A stretch of DNA of 64,000 bases from Kordia sp965224175. Lineage in GTDB: Bacteria > Bacteroidota > Bacteroidia > Flavobacteriales > Flavobacteriaceae. The notes under the pieces were generated by a model. That model was not told the origin of the DNA. It ran no database searches and worked only from the letters and a program-made list of their open reading frames with translations. Shown piece after piece: positions 18,228 to 27,095 of this stretch (positions within the stretch are counted from its first letter, which is position 1; each line of letters opens with the position of its first letter). A program made the translations under genes and the position numbers. The DNA is taken from positions 1,178,001-1,242,000 of the forward strand of contig NZ_OZ245041.1 in NCBI RefSeq assembly GCF_965224175.1, read 5' to 3'.

Positions 18228-18881
18228 ATGAAAAACTTTTATCTTTTATTCGTAGGATTGTTACTTAGTGTAACTTCTACACAGGCAAATGTAATTAGCG
18301 ACCAAACAAACGGAAGCAAAAATGGGTTAACCAATCGCTATCGTTATGCACAACCAATTCAGTTTGTAGAACGAGGTGTTGAATTTTTTGTTTTCTTAAA
18401 TGGAGAATTTGATTTTAACACACATCCAGTAAGCTACAGACGAACGCGAAGAAGCTCCGTAAATGCGACATATGGCGCACCAAGAGTTCGAACGAGAGGA
18501 AATCGTTACAACACCAGAAATATTGGAGTTCGTGTAGAACACGATTTCAACGGAAGAGTTCGAAGAATTGGCAATCTATTCATTAATTATGATAGACATG
18601 GCAGAGTAAAAAGAATTGGATCAATTTACATGCGTTACCACAACAGACATGGAAAAGTGAAGCAAATTGGAGGTTTACGTCTAAAGTACAACCGTTGGGG
18701 AAGATTAGTAAGACAGTTTGGAAGCGTAAAACCAATTGCTACTTGTGGCAACGGAAACTATAATGGAGATGTAGTCATTGACGATGATTTCCAAGATGGA
18801 CATGATATTCCTAGAGATGATGATGATTTATATTATTACAGAAGAAAAGGAAATCAAAAGAAAATAAAAAAAACGAACTAA
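18228..18881 (+). CDS. Secreted GEFDF/RIG-repeat protein, paralog 1
   Basis: A 217-aa protein with a signal peptide (cleavage probably after about residue 20), then a motif FVERGVEFFVFLNGEFDF that closely matches paralog 2 (FVEDGITFSVYDDGEFDF). It continues with at least four copies of a 17-20-residue repeat of the type hGRVxRIGxLxxxY (about residues 107-170). Strongly basic, with an acidic Asp patch near 185-205 and a basic end. Not a known family to me. The sigma-54-like promoter and the strong terminator make it a single-gene unit. Confidence 0.8.
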   Translation: MKNFYLLFVGLLLSVTSTQANVISDQTNGSKNGLTNRYRYAQPIQFVERGVEFFVFLNGEFDFNTHPVSYRRTRRSSVNATYGAPRVRTRGNRYNTRNIGVRVEHDFNGRVRRIGNLFINYDRHGRVKRIGSIYMRYHNRHGKVKQIGGLRLKYNRWGRLVRQFGSVKPIATCGNGNYNGDVVIDDDFQDGHDIPRDDDDLYYYRRKGNQKKIKKTN

Positions 18882-18911
18882 TTTATTAGTATAATTTATC
18901 ATATCACATAA

Positions 18912-18957
18912 AACCTCGTGAATCTTAAAAAAGGATTTCACGAGGTTATTTTTTTTA
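18912..18957 (+). terminator. Rho-independent terminator
   Basis: A perfect 11-bp stem (AACCTCGTGAA at 18912-18922, TTCACGAGGTT at 18937-18947) is followed by ATTTTTTTTA. It ends paralog 1. Confidence 0.85.
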
Positions 18958-19231
18958 TAGTATAAAGAAAACGCTCCAATTATTTCTTCGCTATTTCACA
19001 ATATGTAAGCACTAGCAAGGAGCCAACTAAACTACAAAATTTAATATGACATCAAACGATTATAACTAAACTTCCTTGTGTGATTATTTTATGTTATACA
19101 GCACTACTATATTCGGCGTCTAAAATAATTATTTACAACTACTTTACAGTATGGCAAAACCTTACTTCCAATCCGTTATTTTACTCATTTCTAAAATTTA
19201 TTTATTTTCTTAAAACACTTATTTCATGTTT

Positions 19232-19247
19232 TTGGCACGCTGTTTGG
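19232..19247 (+). promoter_or_regulatory. Sigma-54-like -24/-12 promoter
   Basis: TTGGCACGCTGTTTGG: identical -24 half (TTGGCACG) and -12 half (TTGG) to the element before paralog 1, with the same 4-base spacer and extra shared bases T on the left and TT on the right. The predicted transcript starts near 19259, 21 bases before the ATG at 19280. Confidence 0.65.
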
Positions 19248-19279
19248 TTAGTATTAAATGAACATTAAAACCATACGTT

Positions 19280-20512
19280 ATGAAAAAAGTATTAATCGCA
19301 CTTACAGGATTGTTTTTCTTGGTAGCTTATTCTGCCGAAGCAAAACGGATTGACACATCGTCAACAACTTCATTAAGATTAAACGAATCTATTTCATTTG
19401 TGGAAGATGGTATTACATTTTCTGTTTATGACGATGGAGAATTTGATTTTTTTATCAATCGTCTACACTCAGGTGTAAGCGCCAACATAAACGCTGGAGG
19501 ATTAAATATCAGTTTTAATTCTGGATATGACTACAATCCATATGTTCAATATGATGATTATGGAGCGATTATTCAAATTGAAAATACACCTATATTTTAT
19601 GATTACTATGGACGTGTTTTTAGAATTGGACAAGTAAACTTAAACTATGACGGATTTGGAAACTTAGTACAAGTTGGAGGATTATTTGTGTATTATGATT
19701 CATTATTACGATTCTCACACACAAGAGGTTATATCAACTCATTTAATAGATTTCACAGACGCACCGCTTTTTACAACGATGTATTCTTTCGTCCAAATAT
19801 TAGTTTTTGTCTCGTAAGTGTACGTCCTTACAGAAGATTTTACACACCAGTTCGTTATACATTTTGTAGTCCGTATAGAGACAATTTCAGATATACTTAT
19901 GCAAGAGCTAGAGTTGGACATGTATATCACAGCGCTGCAAGAGTTAATAGAAGTAGAAGAAATGTATATAGAAACAATCGTCGTGTAACGCGTAGAAATG
20001 ATGCTGCTATTTACAATACAAGAAGAACAGTAACTCGTACAAATACTAGAAATACACGTACAGCAACTACAACACGTAATACAACTAGAAATCAAAATAC
20101 GCGTAGTACTCGTAACAATATTAGAAATACGACAAGAGATAATTCTAGAGTAAATACGGTTCGTAACAGCAGTCGTAACAATACGAGAATTGAAAGAGGA
20201 AACACAAATACTCCTCGTAACAATAACAGCGTTCGTTCTAGCAATTCAAGAACAAACTCAAGAGCAACTCGTAATTCTTCAAGAAGTACAAGAGATGCAA
20301 GAGCAACACGATCTACTCGAAACAATAACTCAGTACGATCTAACAGAAATTCAAGCAGACGAACTGTGGCAAAACCACAAAGAAATACGTCTCCAAGAGC
20401 AACAAGATCAAATCGTTCTACAAAACGTAAACCAGCTGCACAACGTTCAAGTCGTTCTTCTCAAAGAAAGGCAACGAACAGCAGACAAAGAAGTTCTAGA
20501 AAAAGAAATTAA
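19280..20512 (+). CDS. Secreted GEFDF/RIG-repeat protein with Arg/Asn-rich tail, paralog 2
   Basis: A 410-aa protein with a signal peptide (about residues 1-21, ending SAEA). It carries the same GEFDF motif as paralog 1 and repeats of the yDxxGxxxxIGxxxxxYD type (about 92-140), followed by an aromatic/Arg region (about 150-215). From about residue 225 to the end it is almost only Arg, Asn, Thr and Ser, with Lys near the end: an extreme low-complexity, positively charged, presumably disordered tail. Antisense frames here are by-products of that composition. Function unknown. Binding of an exported polyanion such as extracellular DNA or polysaccharide is conceivable. Confidence 0.8.
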   Translation: MKKVLIALTGLFFLVAYSAEAKRIDTSSTTSLRLNESISFVEDGITFSVYDDGEFDFFINRLHSGVSANINAGGLNISFNSGYDYNPYVQYDDYGAIIQIENTPIFYDYYGRVFRIGQVNLNYDGFGNLVQVGGLFVYYDSLLRFSHTRGYINSFNRFHRRTAFYNDVFFRPNISFCLVSVRPYRRFYTPVRYTFCSPYRDNFRYTYARARVGHVYHSAARVNRSRRNVYRNNRRVTRRNDAAIYNTRRTVTRTNTRNTRTATTTRNTTRNQNTRSTRNNIRNTTRDNSRVNTVRNSSRNNTRIERGNTNTPRNNNSVRSSNSRTNSRATRNSSRSTRDARATRSTRNNNSVRSNRNSSRRTVAKPQRNTSPRATRSNRSTKRKPAAQRSSRSSQRKATNSRQRSSRKRN

Positions 20513-20538
20513 AATTTAGTTGTTTAGTTATAAAAATG

Positions 20539-20574
20539 AACCTTGCTTGATATAAAAATCAAGTGAGGTTTTTT
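20539..20574. terminator. Terminator between convergent genes
   Basis: A 13-bp stem with two G-T pairs, AACCTTGCTTGAT (20539-20551) with ATCAAGTGAGGTT (20558-20570), followed by a short T run on the + strand. It serves paralog 2. On the - strand it lies past the glycosyltransferase stop and could also act there. Confidence 0.65.
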
Positions 20575-21859
20575 AATTGAATCGATGTAATACTTCAGCT
20601 AATTTTTGAGTTAACGCTTTGCGCGAATACTTCTGCAATCCAATTGGAGACACTTGCAATTGTTGTTGTTTAAATGCTTCATAATACGCTACAATTTGTG
20701 TTTTGAGTTTCTCTTTATCAGTATACAAAAAGTAAGTTCCAGTATTCGTCTCCTGAATGATCTTTGCAATATCTGCATCTTTTGGCCCAAGTCCAATAAT
20801 TGGTCGTTCGGCTGCCATGTACTCAAACAACTTTCCTGCAATAATTCCTTTGGTTTTTTCTGCATCTATCTCAATCACTAATAAAATTTGAGAAGCGCGT
20901 TGAAGTTGCAATGCTTTTTGATGCGAAACATAACCAAAGTAAGTCGTATGCTCTTTTAAACCAACTTCTTCTATTTTTTGTTGAATTTGTTCGCTTACGA
21001 CACCTGCAAATTGCAATTGAAAATCATTGGCGAAATCAGGGTTTGTTTGAACCAACTCTGCTAAAACTTCCCACAAAACAATAGGATTACGCTCAGAAAG
21101 TAACGAACCAATATGTGATAACGTAAACTTTTTATCCATAGAAATTGGCGAATACTTTTCTACGTCATATCCATTGGTAATTACTTCTATAGGTTGCTTG
21201 GTGATTTCTAAAAATTCTTCTTTAGTAGTAAAACTTGTGACTACAATCTGATCTGCGGTTTGCAACACTTCGGCTTCCAACGCACGATGTTTTCGCTGTG
21301 ATTTTTTAGTTAGCTTCAATTGATCATGATAGCCAATTGTTGTCCAAGGATCTCTAAAATCTGCCAGCCATTTAATAGCTAACTTTCTTCGTAATTTAAG
21401 TCCAATCAAATGTAAACTATGTGGCGGACCGGTTGTAATGATCGTTTCAATATTGTTTTCTTCAAGATACTTTTCAAGAAACTTTACAGAAGGACGTATC
21501 CAATACTTTCTTGCATCAGGAATAAAAAAGTTTCCACGAATGTACAGCAATACTTTTTCAATAAACGACTGCTTATCTTTTGTTATAATTCCTTTGCTTA
21601 TTTTCTTTGTCTTTTTACTTGAAAATATAGTTGCAATCGAATACGGTTCAAAAATTGATTGTTTTAGAATGGTAATATCATTCGGAATTTCCTCAGAGAA
21701 TGTTTCGTCTATAATTGGGTAACTCGGATTTTTAGGCACATACAACACAGGTTCTATATCAAAATTGCGCAAATATTTTACGAATTTCAACCAACGTTGT
21801 ACGCCTGGTCCACCAGCTGGCGGCCAGTAATACGATATGATTACCACTTTCTTAGCCAT
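20573..21859 (-). CDS. Glycosyltransferase family 4-type protein
   Basis: A 428-aa GT-B-fold glycosyltransferase. The N-terminal SYYWPPAGGPGVQRWLKF is the typical start of this group of bacterial surface-polysaccharide transferases. The C-terminal part has E-Y-M-A-A-E-R-P-I-I-G, matching the acidic nucleotide-sugar binding region. Length is normal for the family. It follows the YfhO gene by 12 bp, so both are one unit and probably serve cell-surface glycans. Donor and acceptor cannot be told. Confidence 0.85.
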   Translation of the reverse strand: MAKKVVIISYYWPPAGGPGVQRWLKFVKYLRNFDIEPVLYVPKNPSYPIIDETFSEEIPNDITILKQSIFEPYSIATIFSSKKTKKISKGIITKDKQSFIEKVLLYIRGNFFIPDARKYWIRPSVKFLEKYLEENNIETIITTGPPHSLHLIGLKLRRKLAIKWLADFRDPWTTIGYHDQLKLTKKSQRKHRALEAEVLQTADQIVVTSFTTKEEFLEITKQPIEVITNGYDVEKYSPISMDKKFTLSHIGSLLSERNPIVLWEVLAELVQTNPDFANDFQLQFAGVVSEQIQQKIEEVGLKEHTTYFGYVSHQKALQLQRASQILLVIEIDAEKTKGIIAGKLFEYMAAERPIIGLGPKDADIAKIIQETNTGTYFLYTDKEKLKTQIVAYYEAFKQQQLQVSPIGLQKYSRKALTQKLAEVLHRFN

Positions 21860-21871
21860 AATTTGAGGGAA

Positions 21872-24367
21872 TTATGCTTCTTCTTCTCTTCTTTGCTTGA
21901 ATGTATAATACGAACCGCCTATAATCAATAAACCTAATATAATAGTACTTATCAAAGAAATTGTAATTCCTGTACTTACTGTTTTAGGCTCAAACTTAAA
22001 ATCAATTGTATGTTTTCCTGCTGGAACTTCCAAACCACGTAACACATAGTTTATTCTATAATGTGGCGTTAATTTTCCATCAATATAAGCATTCCAACCA
22101 TGTGGATAATGTATTTCAGAGAATACTGCGAATCCTTTTTCTGTATTGGTTGCTTCATACTTTAAAGCATCAGGCTTGTATGACAGTAATTTGATAGAAG
22201 CTAATGAATCTTTTCCATACGTCTCTTTCAAACGTTCTGCTGCTTCTTGTCCTTTTCGTAAAACAGCATTATTCTTTGTGTCCAAATTAAAAATCGACAA
22301 CATTTCTTCATCTGCTGTTTCTGCAGAAATTAGCTTCTTTACAAACCAAGCACTTCCATTAGCATATGGATTTCGCATTGCAATCGCTCCTGCACCATCT
22401 TGATCTTGTTCGCCTTTTAAGTCTCTAATGATATACTTAACATTCAACATATTAATTACGTTGACGTTTCGTTCGTTTACTTCAAACTCTTCATTTCCTT
22501 GATCTAAATAAAAATCATAAAGTTCTTGAAACTGTCTTGGTTTCGCCGCATGATAACCTCCTAAAGTATTATGGAAATATGCTGTACGTCCATTTGCCAA
22601 TCGCAATCTAGGCTCAAACACACGGTAATGTCCAGTATCTTTTAAAATCTGTTTATCAACTTCGAGCGTTCTATATGGATTCTCAAACCTAGCTTTTGAC
22701 ACAAAGCCTTCTGTAGCCACATATTTTCTTGCTACACTTACTAAATCAAACAATAATAATCCAGCAATAAGAACAATTACAACATTTTCCTTGAGTTTCC
22801 CTTTTAAATATACTAGTAAAAGACCAGCCGTGAGAAGTATAAATATTAAAGAACGAATTCCATCTTGAGTGATAATATCAGATCGATCTTCACGTATAAT
22901 TTCCATGAATTCTGGACCAAACACAGCTTGCTCATAATACGCATCATTTACTCCAGTAAAATCAAATAATGTCGATTTAAAAAGCATAAAGAACAGAATC
23001 GTTCCGCAGATAATAGCAGCAGTAATAAATATTGATTTTTCTATATTTTTTTTAGCTTCTTCTTCTAAACTTTCTTTCTTGAATAATTGTGCTAATGCTA
23101 AGATTCCTAAGATTGGGATACACAATTCTAGAATTACTTGTATGGATGAAACTGCTCTAAACTTGCTGTACAACGGGAAATAATCAATCATAAAGTCTGT
23201 CAGGAAATTTAAATTTTTTCCCCAAGACAAGAGTAAAGACATTACAATTCCACCAACAAGCCACCATTTTGCTTTATTTCGAACTAAAAACAATCCTAAA
23301 AATGCTAGAAAGATAATGACTGCTCCTACATATGCTGGTGCGGCAACAATAGGTTGTTGTCCCCAATAACTCGGTATATTTCTTACGATTTCACGTGCTT
23401 GACCAGCTGGAATGTTTCGTTGTAGTAAAAATTTATATGATTTAGAATCGGTGCCGAAATCTTCAGAATTTCCTCCACCCATAAATCTAGGCATCAGTAA
23501 ATTGAAAGTTTCCATTTTACCATAACTATACTCCGTAATATACACTTTAGAAAGTCCTTGACGATCTTTTTTAGAGCCATCAGGATTGATGGTAAGTTCA
23601 CTCTTTCCACGAATACTCCAATCTGCATACTCTTTTGTAGTTAACAAATTGGTTCCATTAACACCAACACCTAACAATACAGCTGCTACGAGTAATCCTA
23701 CTGTTTTGAAGAAATGTGGCAATTCTTTGTCTTGAATTGCTTTTATTAAATACACTAAACCTAAAACACCTACCAACAACATTAAGTAATATGTCATCTG
23801 CGGATGCGATGTCATGATTTCCAAAGACATAGCGACGGCTGTGAGCAAAAATCCCCAAATATATTTCCGCTGAAACGTCAGTAATATTCCGGCTAATATT
23901 AATGGAAAATAAGCAATTGCATGTGCTTTGGCGTTGTGACCAACGCCGAGAATAATTATAAAGTATGTGGAAAATCCAAAGGCGATTGCACCTAGAATGG
24001 AGAGTTTCCAATTGACTTTCATTACGAGTAGCAAGACATAAATCCCTAGAAAATAAAGAAACAAATAATCTGCTGGACGTGGTAAAAATCGTAAAGTTCG
24101 GTCAAGTGTTTTTATATAAGAATGTGGATAGCGTGCTCCTAAGAGATATGTAGGCATTCCTCCATAAGCACTATCTGTCCAGTACAATTCTTCGCCAGTA
24201 GTTTCTCGATAATCATTTTGTTTTTTTGCCATTCCAGCATATTGAACAATATCTGTTTGTTGAATTTTTTTCCCTTGTAATACTGGATAAAAATAAGCTA
24301 ATGACATTCCAACAAATAACACTAATGCTATTGCGTGAGGAATTATTTTTTTGAAATCTATATTCAC
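21872..24367 (-). CDS. YfhO-family integral membrane protein
   Basis: An 831-aa protein with about 12-13 membrane segments (multiple helices between residues 10 and 530), then a large extracytoplasmic C-terminal region (about 550-800) and a last helix near 800-820. The N-terminal Y-F-Y-P-V-L-x-G-K loop and the H-N-A-K-A-H region resemble YfhO and other C-family-like membrane glycosyltransferases, which in Firmicutes add sugars to lipoteichoic acid. Here, with a GT-B enzyme 12 bp downstream, a surface glycan role is likely. Confidence 0.85.
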   Translation of the reverse strand: MNIDFKKIIPHAIALVLFVGMSLAYFYPVLQGKKIQQTDIVQYAGMAKKQNDYRETTGEELYWTDSAYGGMPTYLLGARYPHSYIKTLDRTLRFLPRPADYLFLYFLGIYVLLLVMKVNWKLSILGAIAFGFSTYFIIILGVGHNAKAHAIAYFPLILAGILLTFQRKYIWGFLLTAVAMSLEIMTSHPQMTYYLMLLVGVLGLVYLIKAIQDKELPHFFKTVGLLVAAVLLGVGVNGTNLLTTKEYADWSIRGKSELTINPDGSKKDRQGLSKVYITEYSYGKMETFNLLMPRFMGGGNSEDFGTDSKSYKFLLQRNIPAGQAREIVRNIPSYWGQQPIVAAPAYVGAVIIFLAFLGLFLVRNKAKWWLVGGIVMSLLLSWGKNLNFLTDFMIDYFPLYSKFRAVSSIQVILELCIPILGILALAQLFKKESLEEEAKKNIEKSIFITAAIICGTILFFMLFKSTLFDFTGVNDAYYEQAVFGPEFMEIIREDRSDIITQDGIRSLIFILLTAGLLLVYLKGKLKENVVIVLIAGLLLFDLVSVARKYVATEGFVSKARFENPYRTLEVDKQILKDTGHYRVFEPRLRLANGRTAYFHNTLGGYHAAKPRQFQELYDFYLDQGNEEFEVNERNVNVINMLNVKYIIRDLKGEQDQDGAGAIAMRNPYANGSAWFVKKLISAETADEEMLSIFNLDTKNNAVLRKGQEAAERLKETYGKDSLASIKLLSYKPDALKYEATNTEKGFAVFSEIHYPHGWNAYIDGKLTPHYRINYVLRGLEVPAGKHTIDFKFEPKTVSTGITISLISTIILGLLIIGGSYYTFKQRREEEA

Positions 24368-24446
24368 TTGATGTTTTTTTAGCGTGTAAAGAATGAAAGC
24401 AATATACTAAACCTTTAGAAAAAGGCGCTGTAAAATAGATAAATCG

Positions 24447-24698
24447 TTAGTCAACTTCTTCAAAATCGATATATTCTCCGACATTTTTAGAAGATCTTGT
24501 ATTTGGCATTTTATCAATTGTTGTTTCTCCTTCTCGAGTTTGTTGTTGACTTTCTGCATGTTGCTTGAACTGCGCTGAGAACTGCTTTTCAGCTTTTTTT
24601 GCTACATATCGCAACATGAATGGTGCGAATAATCTAGATAAAATACGTATTCCGTACACTACTAGAATTATTATGAATATTGTTCTTAGTACTCCCAT
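24447..24698 (-). CDS. DUF4834-like small membrane protein
   Basis: An 83-aa protein starting at the internal Met of a longer frame (ATG at 24698); the upstream residues look like non-coding leader. One N-terminal hydrophobic helix (about 3-22) and a charged, Gln-rich helical tail, ending in the YIDFEEVD motif seen in DUF4834 proteins. It is 79 bp upstream of YfhO and probably cotranscribed. Role unknown. Confidence 0.7.
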   Translation of the reverse strand: MGVLRTIFIIILVVYGIRILSRLFAPFMLRYVAKKAEKQFSAQFKQHAESQQQTREGETTIDKMPNTRSSKNVGEYIDFEEVD

Positions 24699-24904
24699 AT
24701 TATAATGTAACCTATATTTTTTCAAAAATACAATTTATGGACATTTAATATCGTTTTTACTAGATAAAAAACTATAATTTTATGTAGTTTTGAATTTAAC
24801 CCAAAAAAAAATGATAAAACATCTGTCTTTCAGTTTATAATACTTGATGACGTAACTTTTACAGATGTTTTCTTAGCATATTGAAAAACAACACCTAAAA
24901 ACAT

Positions 24905-25891
24905 ATGAAAACATATTCTTTCTTAGCAGTTATTGGTTTTTTATTAATCTCCTCTTCTGCTTTTGCTCAGTATACTGAAGTAATTAATTCTAACCGTCCA
25001 GGCGCTTCTATTAGTGCATATTCTGTTGGAAAAAATGTAATTCAGTTTGAAGGCGGAATGTTTGTTGACAAACAAGAACATAAAAAATTAAATACAGAAG
25101 TAAGTGCATTTGGACTAGATTTTGCCTTGCGTTACGGATTGTTTAAAGAGCAACTAGAAATCAGTTGGGAAGGCGCATATCAATTTGATACTTTTACGAA
25201 TAATGCTACAAATCCTGCATTAGAATTTAACAGAAATGGCTTTTTAACACATACTATTGGAGCTAAATACATGATTTATGATCCGTATTTAAAATCCGAA
25301 TTAGAAAAACCAAATTTATATAGCTGGAAAGCTAACAACTCATTTCGTTGGAAAGATTTAATTCCTGCAATTGGTGTATATGCCGGAGCAAACTTTGTGT
25401 TTTCAGACAATCCATATTTTCCTAGAACAGAACCTTCAATAAGTCCAAAAGTAACTGTGGCTACACAAAGTCACTTTGCTGGTCGTTGGGTTTTTGTTTC
25501 TAATATTACCTATGATAGAATTACTTCTGATTCAAAAGAATTAAGTTACATAGTTACCTTAACGCATGCGTTTGACAATCCAAAATGGTCTGCTTTTGTA
25601 GAGCATCAGGGAATTGATAGTGATCGCTATGCAGATGCTTTATTTAGAGCTGGTGGCGCTTATTTATTAGGTGATGATCTTCAGTTAGATGCCTATGTTG
25701 GTGCTGGTGTAAAAAACACACCGACACGTATATTTGCAGGTTTCGGACTTTCATACAGATTTGATGATATGCACGAGGACGAATTGATTCCTATTGAGGA
25801 GCAAGATCCGAAAGGAGAAGATCAAAAAAAGAAGAAAAAGAAAGACGAAAAAGAGTTGGAGAAGTTTGAAGACGACGGAAACGACAACTAA
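24905..25891 (+). CDS. Outer-membrane beta-barrel, MetA-pathway-like, with charged tail
   Basis: A 328-aa protein with a signal peptide (cleaved after about residue 22, AFA/Q). It has repeated amphipathic strands typical of an outer-membrane barrel (SNRPGASISAYSVGKNVIQFEGG opens it) and resembles the 'phenol degradation MetA pathway'/transporter family. The barrel-like part ends near SYRFDD. About 50 further residues are densely charged (acidic, then Lys-rich, then acidic) and probably disordered. The next gene follows after 30 bp. Confidence 0.75.
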   Translation: MKTYSFLAVIGFLLISSSAFAQYTEVINSNRPGASISAYSVGKNVIQFEGGMFVDKQEHKKLNTEVSAFGLDFALRYGLFKEQLEISWEGAYQFDTFTNNATNPALEFNRNGFLTHTIGAKYMIYDPYLKSELEKPNLYSWKANNSFRWKDLIPAIGVYAGANFVFSDNPYFPRTEPSISPKVTVATQSHFAGRWVFVSNITYDRITSDSKELSYIVTLTHAFDNPKWSAFVEHQGIDSDRYADALFRAGGAYLLGDDLQLDAYVGAGVKNTPTRIFAGFGLSYRFDDMHEDELIPIEEQDPKGEDQKKKKKKDEKELEKFEDDGNDN

Positions 25892-25921
25892 TTCCTTTTT
25901 TACCAACCAAATTGATAGTCA

Positions 25922-27040
25922 ATGATTGAAGTAAGAGAAGTTGCCAATAAAAAGGAATTAAAAAAGTTTGTAAAGTTTCCTTTTAGTCTTTACAAAGGTT
26001 CTAAATATTGGGTTCCGCCAATTATTAAAGATGAATTAGAAACATTTGATAAAGAAAAAAATCCTGCGTTTTTAGATGCTGATGCCACTTTTTTCTTAGC
26101 GTATAAAGATGGAAAAATAGTAGGTCGTGTTGCTGCAATTGTTAATTGGATTGAAGTAAAAGAACAAAAACTTTCTAAAATGCGTTTTGGATGGTTTGAT
26201 ATGATTGACGATTTGGAAGTTTCTAAAGCGTTGCTTGACAAAGTTGCGGAAATTGGACGCTCACACAATTTAGAATACATGGAAGGTCCTGTCGGCTTTT
26301 CAAATCTAGACAAAGTTGGTGTTCTTACAGAAGGTTTTGATCATATTGGTACGATGATTACTTGGTACAATCATCCGTATTATGAAAAGCATTTAATTCA
26401 TCATGGTTTAATCAAAGAAAAAGAATACTTAGAGAATAAATTTCCTTTTGAAAATGTAAAGCCAAAATTCTTTGAGCGCGTCCAAAATTTAATCAAAAAA
26501 AGATATCAACTTCGCGAACTTAATTTTACCAAGACAAAAGATATTATGCCTTATGTAGATCAAATGTTTGATTTATTTAATGCTTCCTATGCTTCTTTAG
26601 CATCTTTTGTTCCTATTAATGACATTCAAAAAGCTTATTTTAAAGATCGCTATTTGAATTTTATCAATCCAGAATTTATCAAATTTGTAGTTGATAAAGA
26701 TGATAATCTAGTAGCTTTTGCTATTGTCATGCCTTCATTTGCCAGAGCTCTACAAAAAATGAATGGTAAATTGTTTCCTTTTGGAATTTTTCATTTACTA
26801 AAGGCTCGTAAAAAGCCAAAAAATATCACTTTCTATCTAATTGGAGTACATCCAGAATATCAAAATAAAGGATTGACTGCAATTTTGTTTATGGAGTATT
26901 ATTTGACATTTACAGAGAAGAATATTGAAACTTGCATAAGAACTCCTGAATTGATTGAAAACACAGCCATTCATCAACTCTGGAAGCATTTTAAACCTGT
27001 TACCCATAAGCGTAGAAAGACATATAAGAAACAATTATAA
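25922..27040 (+). CDS. GNAT-fold N-acetyltransferase-like protein
   Basis: A 372-aa protein built of an N-terminal conserved region (PFSLYKGSKYWVPP, GRVAAIVN) and a C-terminal GNAT-like region, with LIGVHPEYQNKGLTAILF resembling the acetyl-CoA-binding motif Q/RxxGxxA with the usual A changed to T. Such proteins are common in Bacteroidota and poorly characterised. It ends 55 bp before the carboxypeptidase start. The substrate is unknown. Confidence 0.75.
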   Translation: MIEVREVANKKELKKFVKFPFSLYKGSKYWVPPIIKDELETFDKEKNPAFLDADATFFLAYKDGKIVGRVAAIVNWIEVKEQKLSKMRFGWFDMIDDLEVSKALLDKVAEIGRSHNLEYMEGPVGFSNLDKVGVLTEGFDHIGTMITWYNHPYYEKHLIHHGLIKEKEYLENKFPFENVKPKFFERVQNLIKKRYQLRELNFTKTKDIMPYVDQMFDLFNASYASLASFVPINDIQKAYFKDRYLNFINPEFIKFVVDKDDNLVAFAIVMPSFARALQKMNGKLFPFGIFHLLKARKKPKNITFYLIGVHPEYQNKGLTAILFMEYYLTFTEKNIETCIRTPELIENTAIHQLWKHFKPVTHKRRKTYKKQL

Positions 27041-27095
27041 TGCTCTATTCTTCCTTTTTATTACCCAACTTAACCCACCAAAAAAATTGTCTACC

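Larger units (their letters stand above)
18882..19279. other. 398-base spacer between the two paralogs
   Basis: Contains the terminator of paralog 1 at 18912-18957 and the sigma-54-like promoter of paralog 2 at 19232-19247. The 62-codon open frame at 19080-19268 overlaps the promoter and is not credible. Otherwise nothing is seen. Confidence 0.5.

Noticed and set aside
19080..19268. 62-codon open frame in the spacer before paralog 2
   Set aside because: It overlaps the sigma-54-like promoter and shows no coding character.
19739..20325. Antisense frames rich in Ser/Cys/Thr and Leu/Arg inside paralog 2
   Set aside because: They are by-products of the Arg/Asn codon bias on the + strand, without start signals or signal peptides.
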